Source: Pelomonas caseinilytica (GTDB lineage: Bacteria; Pseudomonadota; Gammaproteobacteria; Burkholderiales; Burkholderiaceae_C). From it: a stretch of DNA of 64,000 bases. Shown in pieces: positions 45,613 through 54,325 of this stretch (positions within the stretch are counted from its first letter, which is position 1; the number at the start of each line of letters is the position of its first letter). The notes beneath the pieces were generated by a model. The model saw only the letters and a program-made list of their open reading frames with translations. It did not search any database and was not told the DNA's origin. The stretch covers positions 1 to 64,000 of the forward strand of contig NZ_JAJTWT010000015.1 in NCBI RefSeq assembly GCF_021353235.1, read 5' to 3'. A program made the translations under genes and the position numbers.

Positions 45613-48252
45613 ATGCCGTCAAAGTCTTCTACCGCCGCCGCGACACGCCCTCCCGACTGGCACCTGCTCGAGGCGGAAGACATCGCACGCCATCACGAGG
45701 TGTCGCTCCACCACGGCCTGCACGAGGATGACGCCGCCACACGCCGCCAGCGCCACGGCAGCAATGCGATTGCCGGCACTGACAAGGTCAGCGCCTGGCG
45801 CCTGCTGCTGAGGCAGTTCACCGATTTCATGATCCTGGTGCTCATCGCTGCGGCCGGGGTGTCGGCTCTGCTGGGCGACTGGTCCGACTCGCTTGCCATC
45901 GTGGTCGTCGTCCTGTTGAACGGGTTGGTTGGCTTCGGGCAGGCGTGGAGGGCCGATCGGGCGTTAGAGGCATTGAAGAAGCTCGCGCCGCAGAAGGCGA
46001 CGGTCGTCCGGCAGGGCCGGGCGCGCAAGGTGGATGCGCATGAGCTCGTGCCGGGCGATGTGGTCTTGATCGAGGCGGGAGACCAGGTGCCGGCCGACCT
46101 GCGCCTCGCGCACGTGGCGCGTCTGCAGGTCGATGAATCGGCATTGACCGGTGAATCGGTCGCCGTGGAGAAGCATGCCGATGCGCTGCGCCAGCCGGTT
46201 CCCGCACTCGGCGACCGCCGCAACATGGCCTACAAGGGGACGTTGGTGTCCAACGGAAGCGCCCGCGCCCTGGTCGTCGCCACGGGCATGAGCACAGAGC
46301 TTGGCAAGATCGCGCAGCTGATGACCGGCAGCGACGGCCAGCAGACGCCGTTGCAGCGCCGTCTGGCTGACTTCGGCAAGCGGCTCGCCCTGGCGGTGCT
46401 GGCTGTCTGCGCGGTCGTCTTCGTCGCTGGCTTGCTGCGGGGGGAGCCTGTCGTCCCGATGGTGCTCACGGCGATCAGCTTGGCGGTGGCGGCCATCCCC
46501 GAGGCCCTGCCGGCCGTGGTGACCGTGCTGCTGGCCCTTGGGGCGCGGCGGATGGCCTCGCTGAACGCGCTGGTGCGCCGGCTGCCTTCGGTCGAGACGC
46601 TGGGATCGGTGACGTTCATCTGCTCTGACAAGACCGGCACGCTGACCCAGAACCGGATGCACGTCGAAGAACTGCGGTCCGACGCGCAGGAGGGGCTGTT
46701 GCTGCTCGCGCTGGCGCTGTGCAACGACGCCGAGCCGTCCGCGACCGGCTTCTTGGGAGACCCAACGGAGACGGCGCTCCTGTCCGCCGCGCAGGCCAAG
46801 GGCCTCGACATCGACGAGGCGAGGCGCCGGCACCCACGGTTGATCGAAGTGCCCTTCGACTCGCAGCGCAAGCGCATGACGACACTGCATGCCTTCGACG
46901 CTGGCGTCGTCGCTTACACCAAGGGCGCGCCCGAAGTGGTGGTGCCTCTGTGCGTGTCGCGAGTGGCACTCGGGGGCAGCGCGCCGATCGACGTTCGCGC
47001 CGTGCTGGCCGAGGCCGAGGCCATGGCATCGCGCGGGCTGCGGGTGCTTGCGGTAGCTCGGCGCGCGCATGCCTCGATGCCGGCTGCGCAGACCGATGCG
47101 CTGGAGACCGAGCTTCAGTTCATCGGGCTGGTGGGGCTGATCGACCCGCCTCGCGCGGAGGCCGCGGAGGCGGTGCGCAGTTGCCGCTCGGCCGGCATCA
47201 CCGCGGTCATGATCACCGGGGACCATCCGGGGACTGCGCTTGCCATCGCACGCCGCATCGGCATCGTTCCGGCCGAACCGGCATCGGGGGTGCGCCTCCT
47301 CACCGGCGCGGACCTCGAGGCGCTTTCCGATGAGGCGCTGCGCGAGACGGTTCGTGCGTGCAGGGTGTACGCGCGCGTGGATCCCACACAGAAGATCCGT
47401 CTCGTGCGTGCGCTGCAGGCGCAGGGCGAGTTCGTCGCCATGACGGGCGATGGGGTCAACGATGCGCCGGCTTTGAAACAGGCCGACGTGGGTGTGGCCA
47501 TGGGCCGAACGGGTACCGACGTGGCAAGAGAGTCGGCCAGCCTCGTCCTGTTGGACGACAACTTCGCCACCATCGTCGGGGCGGTGCGCGAGGGACGCCG
47601 CATCTACGACAACATCCGCAAGTTCGTGCGCTACGCCATGACGGGCAATTCCGGGGAGATCTGGACGATCTTCCTGGCCCCGCTGGTGGGCTTGCCCATC
47701 CCGCTGCTGCCGATCCACATTCTCTGGGTCAACCTGGTCACCGACGGCTTGCCGGGCATTGCGCTCGCAGGTGAGGCGGCGGAGCGCGGCGTGATGCAGC
47801 GGCCACCCCGTCCGCCGCAGGAGAACTTCTTCGATGGGGGGCTGTGGCAGCACGTGCTGTTCGTCGGGCTGCTGATCGGCGGGCTCAGCCTTGCGCTGCA
47901 GGCTTGGGCGCTCAGCCATTCGCCGCAGCATGCGCAGACCATCGTCTTCACCGCCCTCACGCTGATGCAGATGGCCCATGTCCTTGGCATCCGCAGTGAG
48001 ATCGACAGCCTGTGGCGCATCGGGCTTGGCTCGAACCTGCCGCTGCTTGGCGCGGTCTTCTTGACCCTTGTGCTTCAGCTCGTGATCGTATATGCGCCGT
48101 TCGCCCAGCCGTGGTTCAAAACCGTTCCCCTGACGGCATACGAGTTCGGCCTGTGCATTGCCGCCTCGCTGATCGTGCTGGTCGCTGTTGAAGGCGAGAA
48201 GGGGTGGCGCCGCGCACGGCAGACGGGCACTGAGAAGATGGCAGGAGCATGA
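45613..48252 (+). CDS. P2A-type calcium/cation-transporting ATPase (second)
   Basis: 879 residues from ATG 45613 (a TTG at 45604 is possible). It has the N-terminal cation ATPase domain (LLRQFTDFMILVLIAAAGVSALLGD), TGESVAVEK, helix-4 ion motif AAIPEALPAV, DKTGTLT with the phosphorylated Asp, KGAPEV, TGDHPGT, TGDGVNDAPALK and a C-terminal six-helix domain. This is the layout of SERCA-like calcium pumps, and PEALP is a common bacterial variant of PEGLP. The ion is inferred (Ca2+ or Mn2+). The gene closes the apparent island. Confidence 0.9.
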   Translation: MPSKSSTAAATRPPDWHLLEAEDIARHHEVSLHHGLHEDDAATRRQRHGSNAIAGTDKVSAWRLLLRQFTDFMILVLIAAAGVSALLGDWSDSLAIVVVVLLNGLVGFGQAWRADRALEALKKLAPQKATVVRQGRARKVDAHELVPGDVVLIEAGDQVPADLRLAHVARLQVDESALTGESVAVEKHADALRQPVPALGDRRNMAYKGTLVSNGSARALVVATGMSTELGKIAQLMTGSDGQQTPLQRRLADFGKRLALAVLAVCAVVFVAGLLRGEPVVPMVLTAISLAVAAIPEALPAVVTVLLALGARRMASLNALVRRLPSVETLGSVTFICSDKTGTLTQNRMHVEELRSDAQEGLLLLALALCNDAEPSATGFLGDPTETALLSAAQAKGLDIDEARRRHPRLIEVPFDSQRKRMTTLHAFDAGVVAYTKGAPEVVVPLCVSRVALGGSAPIDVRAVLAEAEAMASRGLRVLAVARRAHASMPAAQTDALETELQFIGLVGLIDPPRAEAAEAVRSCRSAGITAVMITGDHPGTALAIARRIGIVPAEPASGVRLLTGADLEALSDEALRETVRACRVYARVDPTQKIRLVRALQAQGEFVAMTGDGVNDAPALKQADVGVAMGRTGTDVARESASLVLLDDNFATIVGAVREGRRIYDNIRKFVRYAMTGNSGEIWTIFLAPLVGLPIPLLPIHILWVNLVTDGLPGIALAGEAAERGVMQRPPRPPQENFFDGGLWQHVLFVGLLIGGLSLALQAWALSHSPQHAQTIVFTALTLMQMAHVLGIRSEIDSLWRIGLGSNLPLLGAVFLTLVLQLVIVYAPFAQPWFKTVPLTAYEFGLCIAASLIVLVAVEGEKGWRRARQTGTEKMAGA

Positions 48253-48672
48253 GGGCGGCGGCCTCCCTCATGTAGGTCCTGTTCCCCATCTGCGCGGGCC
48301 TGGTGGGCCTGGCGGGTCATCGCCTCGTCAGGTCCGGCGAAGTGAGCGCGGAACAGACCCGCATGTCCCGGTCGTGATAGGCCTTGTCCTCGTGGTGACC
48401 GTCATCGCATTTCGGAACCCGTCACGGGCCTGCGTCAATCCTGACGACGAAGCCCGGCCCCGGATTGCGTCTCAGGACATCGGCGATGCGCGAGCGCTCG
48501 TCAGCTGCGCCTGACCCCACGCCCGGGCATCCGCTTCCAGAGCGCGATGGCTTGGTCATGGCGCTTGATCCGGCGCTCCTGGAGCACTCCCCGCATAGCC
48601 AACGCATGGCTTATCGAGACGACATCTTCGCAGGGTGGGCTCGCAGTCGCAGCATGATTGCCTGCTACTCCC
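48253..48672. pseudogene. gene debris with a probable decayed usp start
   Basis: ATGTAGGTCCTGTTCCCCATC at about 48270 matches the start of the usp gene (ATGCAGGTCCTTCTCCCCATC, 41111) at 18 of 21 positions, with codon 2 now a stop and homology lost soon after. Further on, the minus strand at about 48520-48625 reads ALAMRGVLQERRIKRHDQAIALWKRMPG, which looks protein-like but belongs to no family I recognise. No complete gene is present before the halogenase stop at 48673. Confidence 0.4.
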
Positions 48673-50157
48673 TCAGCCGAGGTAGCGGCGCAAAAACTCG
48701 TCGTGCGGCGGCACGCGCTGCACGGTCTCGGCGATGGCGTTGCGCCGCGACTGCATGTAGTGCATCGCGAAGGACGGCGGCACCTCATCGAGCCAGGGGC
48801 TCTGGTGCTCGGGCCAGTGGTCCATGCCGGCGTGGATGGACAGCCAGCTGTTGGCGTCGAAGCCTTCATGGTCGTAGACGACCAGCATGCCGAGTTGGCG
48901 CCAGGCGCGGATCTTGTAGGCGAGGGAATCCGGCAGCTTCATCTCGGCCATGTGGCGCCACAGCGCGCTGTCGCGCCGCTGCGTGAGGCAGTAATGCAGC
49001 ACGATGAAGTCGCGGATGCGCTGGTACTGGCGCAGCTGCACGTTGTTGAAGCCCTCCACCGCCGCCGGCGTGGGCGGCGTGGCGGCATCCAGCAGCGGCA
49101 TCACGCGGGCCAGCGTCGCCTGGACGAGATAGATGGCGGTGGATTCCAGCGGCTCCAGGAAGCCGCCGGCCAGGCCCACGGCAGCCACGTTGTGCAGCCA
49201 GTGCGTCTGGCGATAGCCCGTGGTGAAGCGCAGCAGCCGGGGCTCGGCCAGTGGCTCGCCGTCCACCTGGGCGAGCAGCTGTTCGCGCGCGCGCTCCTCG
49301 CCGATGAAATGACTGCTGAAGACGTGGCCGTAGCCGGTGCGGTCCTGCAGCGGGATGCGCCATGACCAGCCGCCTTCGAGCGCCGTGGAGCGCGTGTAGG
49401 GCGTCAGCTCGCCGGGCATGCGCTGCACCGGCACGGCCCAGGCCCGGTCCACCGGCAGCCACTGGCTTTCGTCGACGAAGGGCACGCCCAGCGCCTTGCC
49501 GATCAGCAGCGAGGAAAAGCCCGAGCAGTCGAGGTAGAAGTCGCCCTCGACCAGGCGGCCGTCGGCCAGGCGGAGCTGGGCGACGCCGCCGTCCGGGCGC
49601 CGCAGCACCTCGACGATGCGGCCCTCCACCCGGCGGGCGCCGCGCTGCTCGGCCAGCCTGCGCAGGTAGGCGGCGTAGAGCTGGGCGTCGAAGTGGTAGG
49701 CGTAGTTGAAGGGGGCTTCCTGGCCGGGCGGGACCTGCGGCACCGCGAAGCGGCCCTGGCGGGCCATCAGCGAGGCGATGTTGAGTTCGTCGAAATGCCA
49801 GTCCACGCTCTCGCGCTGGCGCCGGTACTGGCCCCACAGCGCCATCGAGCCTTCCATCGGAAAGAAGTCGCCGAAGGTGTGGAAGTAGCTGTGCCCGGGG
49901 TGCAGCCAGTCGCGGAACTGGATGCCGAGCTTGAAGCTGCCCCGCGTGGCGCGCAGGAAGTCGGCCTCGCTGATGCGCAGCAGTTCGTTGAAGGCGCGGA
50001 TCGACGGGAACGCCGCCTCGCCGACGCCGATGATGCCGATCTCCTCGGATTCGACGACGGTCACCTCGACGCCGCGCAGCGTGGTGGCCGCTGCCGCGGC
50101 GGCCATCCAGCCGGACGAACCACCGCCGACGATGACGAGACGTTTGAACGCAGCCAT
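48673..50157 (-). CDS. flavin-dependent tryptophan halogenase-like protein (second in order)
   Basis: 494 residues from the ATG at 50157. FAD-binding IVGGGSSGWMAAAAA opens the protein. The halogenase hallmarks follow: GVGEAAFPSIRAFNE, the catalytic-Lys block ATRGSFKLGIQFRDW, and the WxWxIP motif as GWSWRIPLQ, which distinguishes halogenases from monooxygenases. Such genes next to TonB receptors and sugar genes are known in Caulobacter, Xanthomonas and Brevundimonas (BrvH), with physiological substrate unclear. It follows another halogenase gene by 10 bases. A flavin reductase partner is not adjacent. Confidence 0.88.
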   Translation of the reverse strand: MAAFKRLVIVGGGSSGWMAAAAAATTLRGVEVTVVESEEIGIIGVGEAAFPSIRAFNELLRISEADFLRATRGSFKLGIQFRDWLHPGHSYFHTFGDFFPMEGSMALWGQYRRQRESVDWHFDELNIASLMARQGRFAVPQVPPGQEAPFNYAYHFDAQLYAAYLRRLAEQRGARRVEGRIVEVLRRPDGGVAQLRLADGRLVEGDFYLDCSGFSSLLIGKALGVPFVDESQWLPVDRAWAVPVQRMPGELTPYTRSTALEGGWSWRIPLQDRTGYGHVFSSHFIGEERAREQLLAQVDGEPLAEPRLLRFTTGYRQTHWLHNVAAVGLAGGFLEPLESTAIYLVQATLARVMPLLDAATPPTPAAVEGFNNVQLRQYQRIRDFIVLHYCLTQRRDSALWRHMAEMKLPDSLAYKIRAWRQLGMLVVYDHEGFDANSWLSIHAGMDHWPEHQSPWLDEVPPSFAMHYMQSRRNAIAETVQRVPPHDEFLRRYLG

Positions 50158-50167
50158 GGGATGTCTT

Positions 50168-51685
50168 TCAAGTCGCTGGAGTGCCCAGCTGCCGGTGGAT
50201 GTAGGCGGCGTGCTCGGGCAGGCTGTCGGCCGAGGCGACGACGGTGGCACGCACGCGGCGCGCGTACTCGGCCAGCACGTTGGGCGGCAGGGCATCGGCC
50301 TGCGGGTCGTGGTGCGCCGGCACGGCGCCCAGGCCCATGAAGAGGGAGATCCACGAGGACTCGCGGAAGCTTTCGGGGTCGTAGATGGCGACGCGGCCGG
50401 AGCTGCGGAAGAGATCGATCTGGTGGGCCAGCGTATCCGGGATGGGCATGGCCGCGCAGTGGCGCCAGAAGGGCGTGTCGTCGCGCTGCGTCAGCTTGTA
50501 GTGCAGCACGATGAAGTCGCGGATGGACTCGTACTGCCGGTGCATACGCCGGTTGTACTCGGCCGCCAGCGCGGGCGCGAAGGAGGTGTCGGGGAAGAGC
50601 TCGATGAGCCGGCCGACGCCGTCGATGATGAGCTGGATGGCGGTGGACTCCAGCGGCTCCAGGAAGCCCGACGACAGGCCGATGGCCACCACGTTGCGCT
50701 CCCAGACGCGGTGCCGGCGGCCCGTGGTGAAGTTGATCAGCCGCGGGTCGGCGAGAGCCGGCGTGTCCAGGCCCTGCAGCAGTTCCTCGCGGGCGGCCTC
50801 CTTGCCGATGAAATCGCTTGCGAAGACCATGCCGTTGCCGATGCGGTGCTGCAGCGGGATGCGCCACTGCCAGCCCGCGCTGCGTGCCGTGGAGCGAGTG
50901 AACGGCGTCAGCTGCGCGGCGGACTCGCTGGGCACGGCCCAGGCGCCGTTGCAGGGCAGCTGGGCGCTCCAGTCCTCGTAGCCGACCCGCAGCGTCTGCC
51001 CGATCAGCAGGGCGCGTTGGCCGGAGCAATCGACGAACAGGTCGCCCTCGATGCGCCGGCCGTCCGACAGCGTGACGGCCGAGACGAAGCCGTCCGCCGG
51101 CCGCAGCGCGACCTCGGTGACGGTGCCCTCGACGCGGGTGACGCCGGCCTGCTCCGCCTGCTCGCGCAGGAAGGCGGCGTACAGCCCCGCGTCGAAGTGA
51201 AAGGCGTAGGAGTAGGCGCCCAGCGGCGAGCGGGGGTCGCTGTCCGGCGGGGCGAAGCGGTTGCGGCGCGCGACCTCGGTCGCCATGGACCAGTCCTCGT
51301 AGGAGCTGGTGTCGTCGGGCGCGCGATGGCGCAGCCAGCAGCTGAAGGCGTCGACCTGGCCCAGCGGCGGGCCGAAGTCGCCGAAGCCGTGGAAGAAGCG
51401 ATGGCCCGGGCGGCGCCAGTCGCAGAACTCGATGCCCAGCTTGAAGGTCGCGCGCGTCTTGCGCAGGAACTCCACGGGGTCCAGGCCGAGCGTGGCGTTG
51501 TAGGCGCGGATGGGCGGCAACGTCGCTTCGCCGACGCCGATGGTGCCGATCTCGGCCGACTCCACCAGCGTGACCTCCAACCCCGCGCCGCCCACGGTTC
51601 GCAGCTTGGCCAGTGGCAGGGCGGCCATCCAGCCCGCCGTGCCCCCGCCGATGACGACGACCTTGCGGACAGGTCCGGCCGTCAT
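50168..51685 (-). CDS. flavin-dependent tryptophan halogenase-like protein (first in order)
   Basis: 505 residues from the ATG at 51685. FAD motif VIGGGTAGWMAA, GVGEATLPPIRAYN, catalytic-Lys block TRATFKLGIEFCDW and WxWxIP as GWQWRIPLQ are intact. It is a clear paralog of the following gene, with many shared blocks (FLEPLESTAI, RDFIVLHY). The start overlaps the stop of a 20-codon frame with an excellent ribosome site. The local upstream operon order is fructokinase, GH1, peptide, halogenase, halogenase, all on the minus strand. Confidence 0.88.
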   Translation of the reverse strand: MTAGPVRKVVVIGGGTAGWMAALPLAKLRTVGGAGLEVTLVESAEIGTIGVGEATLPPIRAYNATLGLDPVEFLRKTRATFKLGIEFCDWRRPGHRFFHGFGDFGPPLGQVDAFSCWLRHRAPDDTSSYEDWSMATEVARRNRFAPPDSDPRSPLGAYSYAFHFDAGLYAAFLREQAEQAGVTRVEGTVTEVALRPADGFVSAVTLSDGRRIEGDLFVDCSGQRALLIGQTLRVGYEDWSAQLPCNGAWAVPSESAAQLTPFTRSTARSAGWQWRIPLQHRIGNGMVFASDFIGKEAAREELLQGLDTPALADPRLINFTTGRRHRVWERNVVAIGLSSGFLEPLESTAIQLIIDGVGRLIELFPDTSFAPALAAEYNRRMHRQYESIRDFIVLHYKLTQRDDTPFWRHCAAMPIPDTLAHQIDLFRSSGRVAIYDPESFRESSWISLFMGLGAVPAHHDPQADALPPNVLAEYARRVRATVVASADSLPEHAAYIHRQLGTPAT

Positions 51686-51744
51686 GTCGTCGCGGGCCGG
51701 CCTTGGCGGTCTGTGTAGCCGGTCAGGCACCAGGATTTCTTCAT
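51682..51744 (-). CDS. 20-residue peptide frame translationally coupled to the halogenase
   Basis: ATG at 51744 is preceded by GAGAGGAG with six-base spacing, an ideal ribosome binding site. The frame is MKKSWCLTGYTDRQGRPATT, then TGA overlapping the halogenase ATG (ATGA). It contains one Trp, one Cys and one Tyr. It could be a leader peptide controlling the halogenase, the truncated start of a former gene, or even a peptide substrate. The coupling and ribosome site are seen directly, and the role is unknown. Confidence 0.5.
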   Translation of the reverse strand: MKKSWCLTGYTDRQGRPATT

Positions 51745-51800
51745 GTTTGTCTCCTCTCGGACATGAGTCTAGGCATGCGCCGGCGCCTCGGGCATGGGCG

Positions 51801-53186
51801 CTATCCCGCAGCCCGCTCCCGCAGGAAATCGGCATAGGCCAGGGCGCTGCGCTTGAGCGTGCGGCGCTGGCTTTCGAAGTCCACGTGCACGAGGCCGAAG
51901 CGGCGCTCGTAGCCGAAGGCCCATTCGAAGTTGTCCAGCAGCGACCAGATGAAATAACCCCGCACGTCCACGCCATTGGCCATGGCCCGCGAGCAGGCGG
52001 CGAAGTGGGCCTTCAGGTAGGCCTGGCGCTGCACGTCGTCAACCTCGCCGCCCTGGACGCTGTCGTGGCTGGACATGCCGTTCTCGGTCACGTACAGCGG
52101 CGGCAGGTTGGGGTAGTCGCGCTTCAGGGCTTCGAAGAGGTCCTGCATGCCCTGGGGGTAGACCTCCCAGTCCATGGTGGTGCGCTCGACGTCGGGGCGG
52201 CGCACCCAGTCGATGGTGTCGGGGCCAGCCGAGCGCAGCACGGCGCGGCTGTAGAAGTTCAGGCCGAGGTAGTCGATGGGCCGGCGGATGAGGTCCATGT
52301 CGCCGTCCAGCACCAGCGGCTCGCAGCCCTTCCACAGCCGCCACAGGTCGGCCGGGTATTCGCCCTTGAGCAGCGGGTCCAGCACCCAGCGGTTCTGGAA
52401 GGTCTCGAAGAGCTGGGCGGCGTCGCGGTCCTCGGCCGTGTCGGTGTCGGCATAGCCCGGCGCCACGTTGGCGACGATGCCGTGCATGGCCTGCGGTGCG
52501 TTGGCGTGCAGGGCCGGCAGGGCCAGGCCGTGGCCCAGCAGCAGGTGGTGCATGGCCTGGGCCGCCCAGCGGTTGGACTTGAGGCCCGGGGCGTGGTGGC
52601 CGTCGCCGTAGCCGAGGTAGGCGGAGCACCAGGGCTCGTTGTGCGTGGTCCAGGCGGCCACGTCGCCGTGGCCGGCCAGCTCGCGGCTCATCAGGTCGGC
52701 GTAGTCGGCGAAGCGCCAGGCCGTCTCGCGGTTGAGCCAGCCGCCGCGGTCCTCGAGGTGCTGGGGCAGGTCCCAGTGGTAGAGGGTCACGAAGGCGCGG
52801 ATGCCGCGTTCGCCCAGGCCGTCGAGCAGCCGCTTGTAGAAGTCGATGCCGCGGGGGGTGGGCCGGCCGGCCTCGTTCATCACGCGCGGCCAGGCGATGG
52901 AGAAGCGGTAGGCGTCCACGCCCAGGCGCTGCAGCAGGTCCAGGTCCTGCTGCCAGCGGTGGTAGTGGTCGCAGGCGACGGCGCCGGTCTCGCCCCGCAG
53001 CACCTTGCCTGGCGTGGCGCAGAAGCGGTCCCAGATGGATTCAAGCCGGCCGTCCTCCTGCACGGCGCCCTCGATCTGGTAGGACGAGGTGCCGGCCCCG
53101 AAGACGAAGTCGCGCCGCCGCATGGGCGAATCGGCCGGCGGGGCGACGAGGTGGGCGAGGGAGGCGGGCGAGGCGATGGGGTCCAT
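51801..53186 (-). CDS. GH1 beta-glycosidase
   Basis: 461 residues, usual for the family. FVFGAGTSSYQIEGA, acid/base Glu184 in THNEPWCSAYLGYGDG and nucleophile Glu368 in LYVTENGMS are present, as is the aglycone-site WSLLDNFEWAFGY. No signal peptide, so it acts in the cytoplasm. It follows the fructokinase gene by about 10 bases in one operon. Substrate is a beta-glucoside or beta-mannoside, probably a gluco-manno-oligosaccharide given the regulon. Confidence 0.92.
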   Translation of the reverse strand: MDPIASPASLAHLVAPPADSPMRRRDFVFGAGTSSYQIEGAVQEDGRLESIWDRFCATPGKVLRGETGAVACDHYHRWQQDLDLLQRLGVDAYRFSIAWPRVMNEAGRPTPRGIDFYKRLLDGLGERGIRAFVTLYHWDLPQHLEDRGGWLNRETAWRFADYADLMSRELAGHGDVAAWTTHNEPWCSAYLGYGDGHHAPGLKSNRWAAQAMHHLLLGHGLALPALHANAPQAMHGIVANVAPGYADTDTAEDRDAAQLFETFQNRWVLDPLLKGEYPADLWRLWKGCEPLVLDGDMDLIRRPIDYLGLNFYSRAVLRSAGPDTIDWVRRPDVERTTMDWEVYPQGMQDLFEALKRDYPNLPPLYVTENGMSSHDSVQGGEVDDVQRQAYLKAHFAACSRAMANGVDVRGYFIWSLLDNFEWAFGYERRFGLVHVDFESQRRTLKRSALAYADFLRERAAG

Positions 53187-53195
53187 GTCGTGAGG

Positions 53196-54128
53196 TCAGG
53201 AAGCGGAGGAGGGCGGCAGCGCCTGCAGGGCGTCGCGCCAGGGAGCGAGGGCTTGCGGATGGGCCGGCAGCGGCCCGCGCAGGCCGCAGATGAAGGCGGC
53301 GTAGCGGTTGGCGAGGGCGAGCGTGGCGGGCAGATCGCGGCCCAGCGCCAGACCGGCCAGCAGCAGGGCGGTGAAGGCATCGCCAGCGCCGACGGTGTCG
53401 ACGAGCTGGGGCTGGGCCTGGCCCGCGCCTTCGGCCAGCACCACGCCGCCCTGGCCGTAGAGGCGCCAGCCCTCGGCGCCGCGGGTCAGCACCAGGCGCT
53501 GCAGGGCGAAGCGGTCCATCAGCGCGGCGGCCTGGGCGGCTTCGCCCTCGGCGGCATGCCCGAACCAGCCGGCCAGCCGGGCCAGTTCCTCGTCGTTGAC
53601 CTTGACCCAGTCGGCCAGCATCAGGGATTCGGCCGCCAGTTCGGCCGTGTCGGTGCCGGGGCGCAGGTTGAGGTCGAGCAGGCGCGGGCCGGCGAAGCCC
53701 TTGGCGGCGGCCCGCACCGTCGCGCGCGAGACGGGATGGCGCTGGGCCAGGCTGCCGAAGTAGAGCAGGCCGGGGCGGGCCTCGGCCAGGGCCGCGCGGG
53801 TGGCGGCGGCGTCGAGATGGTCCCAGGCGGCGTCGGGATGGATGACGAAGTCGTGGCCGCCTCCGGGCCGCTCGTTCACGCTGACGCGGCCGGTGGCGCG
53901 GACCGGGTCGCGCTGCAGGCCGTGCAGGGCCAGGCCGTAGCGCTGCGCACTCTGCATCACCAGGCGGCCGTTGTAGTCGTCGGCGCCGATGCGGCTGACG
54001 AAGAGGGCAGGCACGCCGAGCGCGGCCAGCGAGCGCGCCACGTTGAAGGGGGCGCCGCCGGCCACCTGGCCGTCATGGAATTCGTCCACCAGGGCTTCGC
54101 CCAGGACGGCGATGGAAGTCGGAGTCAT
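53196..54128 (-). CDS. PfkB-family carbohydrate kinase, probable fructokinase (paralog 2)
   Basis: 310 residues from the ATG at 54128. GGAPFNVARSLAALG and DTVGAGDAF are intact. It is closely related to the kinase at 3790-4677, with runs such as AAESLMLADWVK shared, so one arose from the other by duplication. In this locus fructose would come from mannose via the AGE-family isomerase at 24405. The operator GTTTAGTGAAC lies 45 bases upstream, and AATATTCTAG nearby may hold the promoter -10. Confidence 0.88.
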   Translation of the reverse strand: MTPTSIAVLGEALVDEFHDGQVAGGAPFNVARSLAALGVPALFVSRIGADDYNGRLVMQSAQRYGLALHGLQRDPVRATGRVSVNERPGGGHDFVIHPDAAWDHLDAAATRAALAEARPGLLYFGSLAQRHPVSRATVRAAAKGFAGPRLLDLNLRPGTDTAELAAESLMLADWVKVNDEELARLAGWFGHAAEGEAAQAAALMDRFALQRLVLTRGAEGWRLYGQGGVVLAEGAGQAQPQLVDTVGAGDAFTALLLAGLALGRDLPATLALANRYAAFICGLRGPLPAHPQALAPWRDALQALPPSSAS

Positions 54129-54172
54129 CGGAAGAGCAAGTCGAGTCGGAAATATTCTAGGCAACACGAAAT

Positions 54173-54183
54173 GTTTAGTGAAC
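54173..54183. promoter_or_regulatory. LacI-type operator before fructokinase 2
   Basis: GTTTAGTGAAC differs at one position from the perfect palindrome GTTTAGTAAAC, which is the reverse of the site at 30978-30988. It sits in the divergent gap between the kinase operon and the second lacI gene, where an autoregulated repressor would be expected to bind. Confidence 0.55.
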
Positions 54184-54325
54184 AATCGATAACCAGGAGA
54201 CGCCGGCCGGCCCGGGCAGGTGGGCGCCGGATGCCGGTCCAAAGCCTTGCTCCTGGGGAGAGTGCGGGCGGCAGTGCACAATCGCGACCGCATTTGCGAG
54301 CTAAACAACAGCTGGAGTCCTGGCC

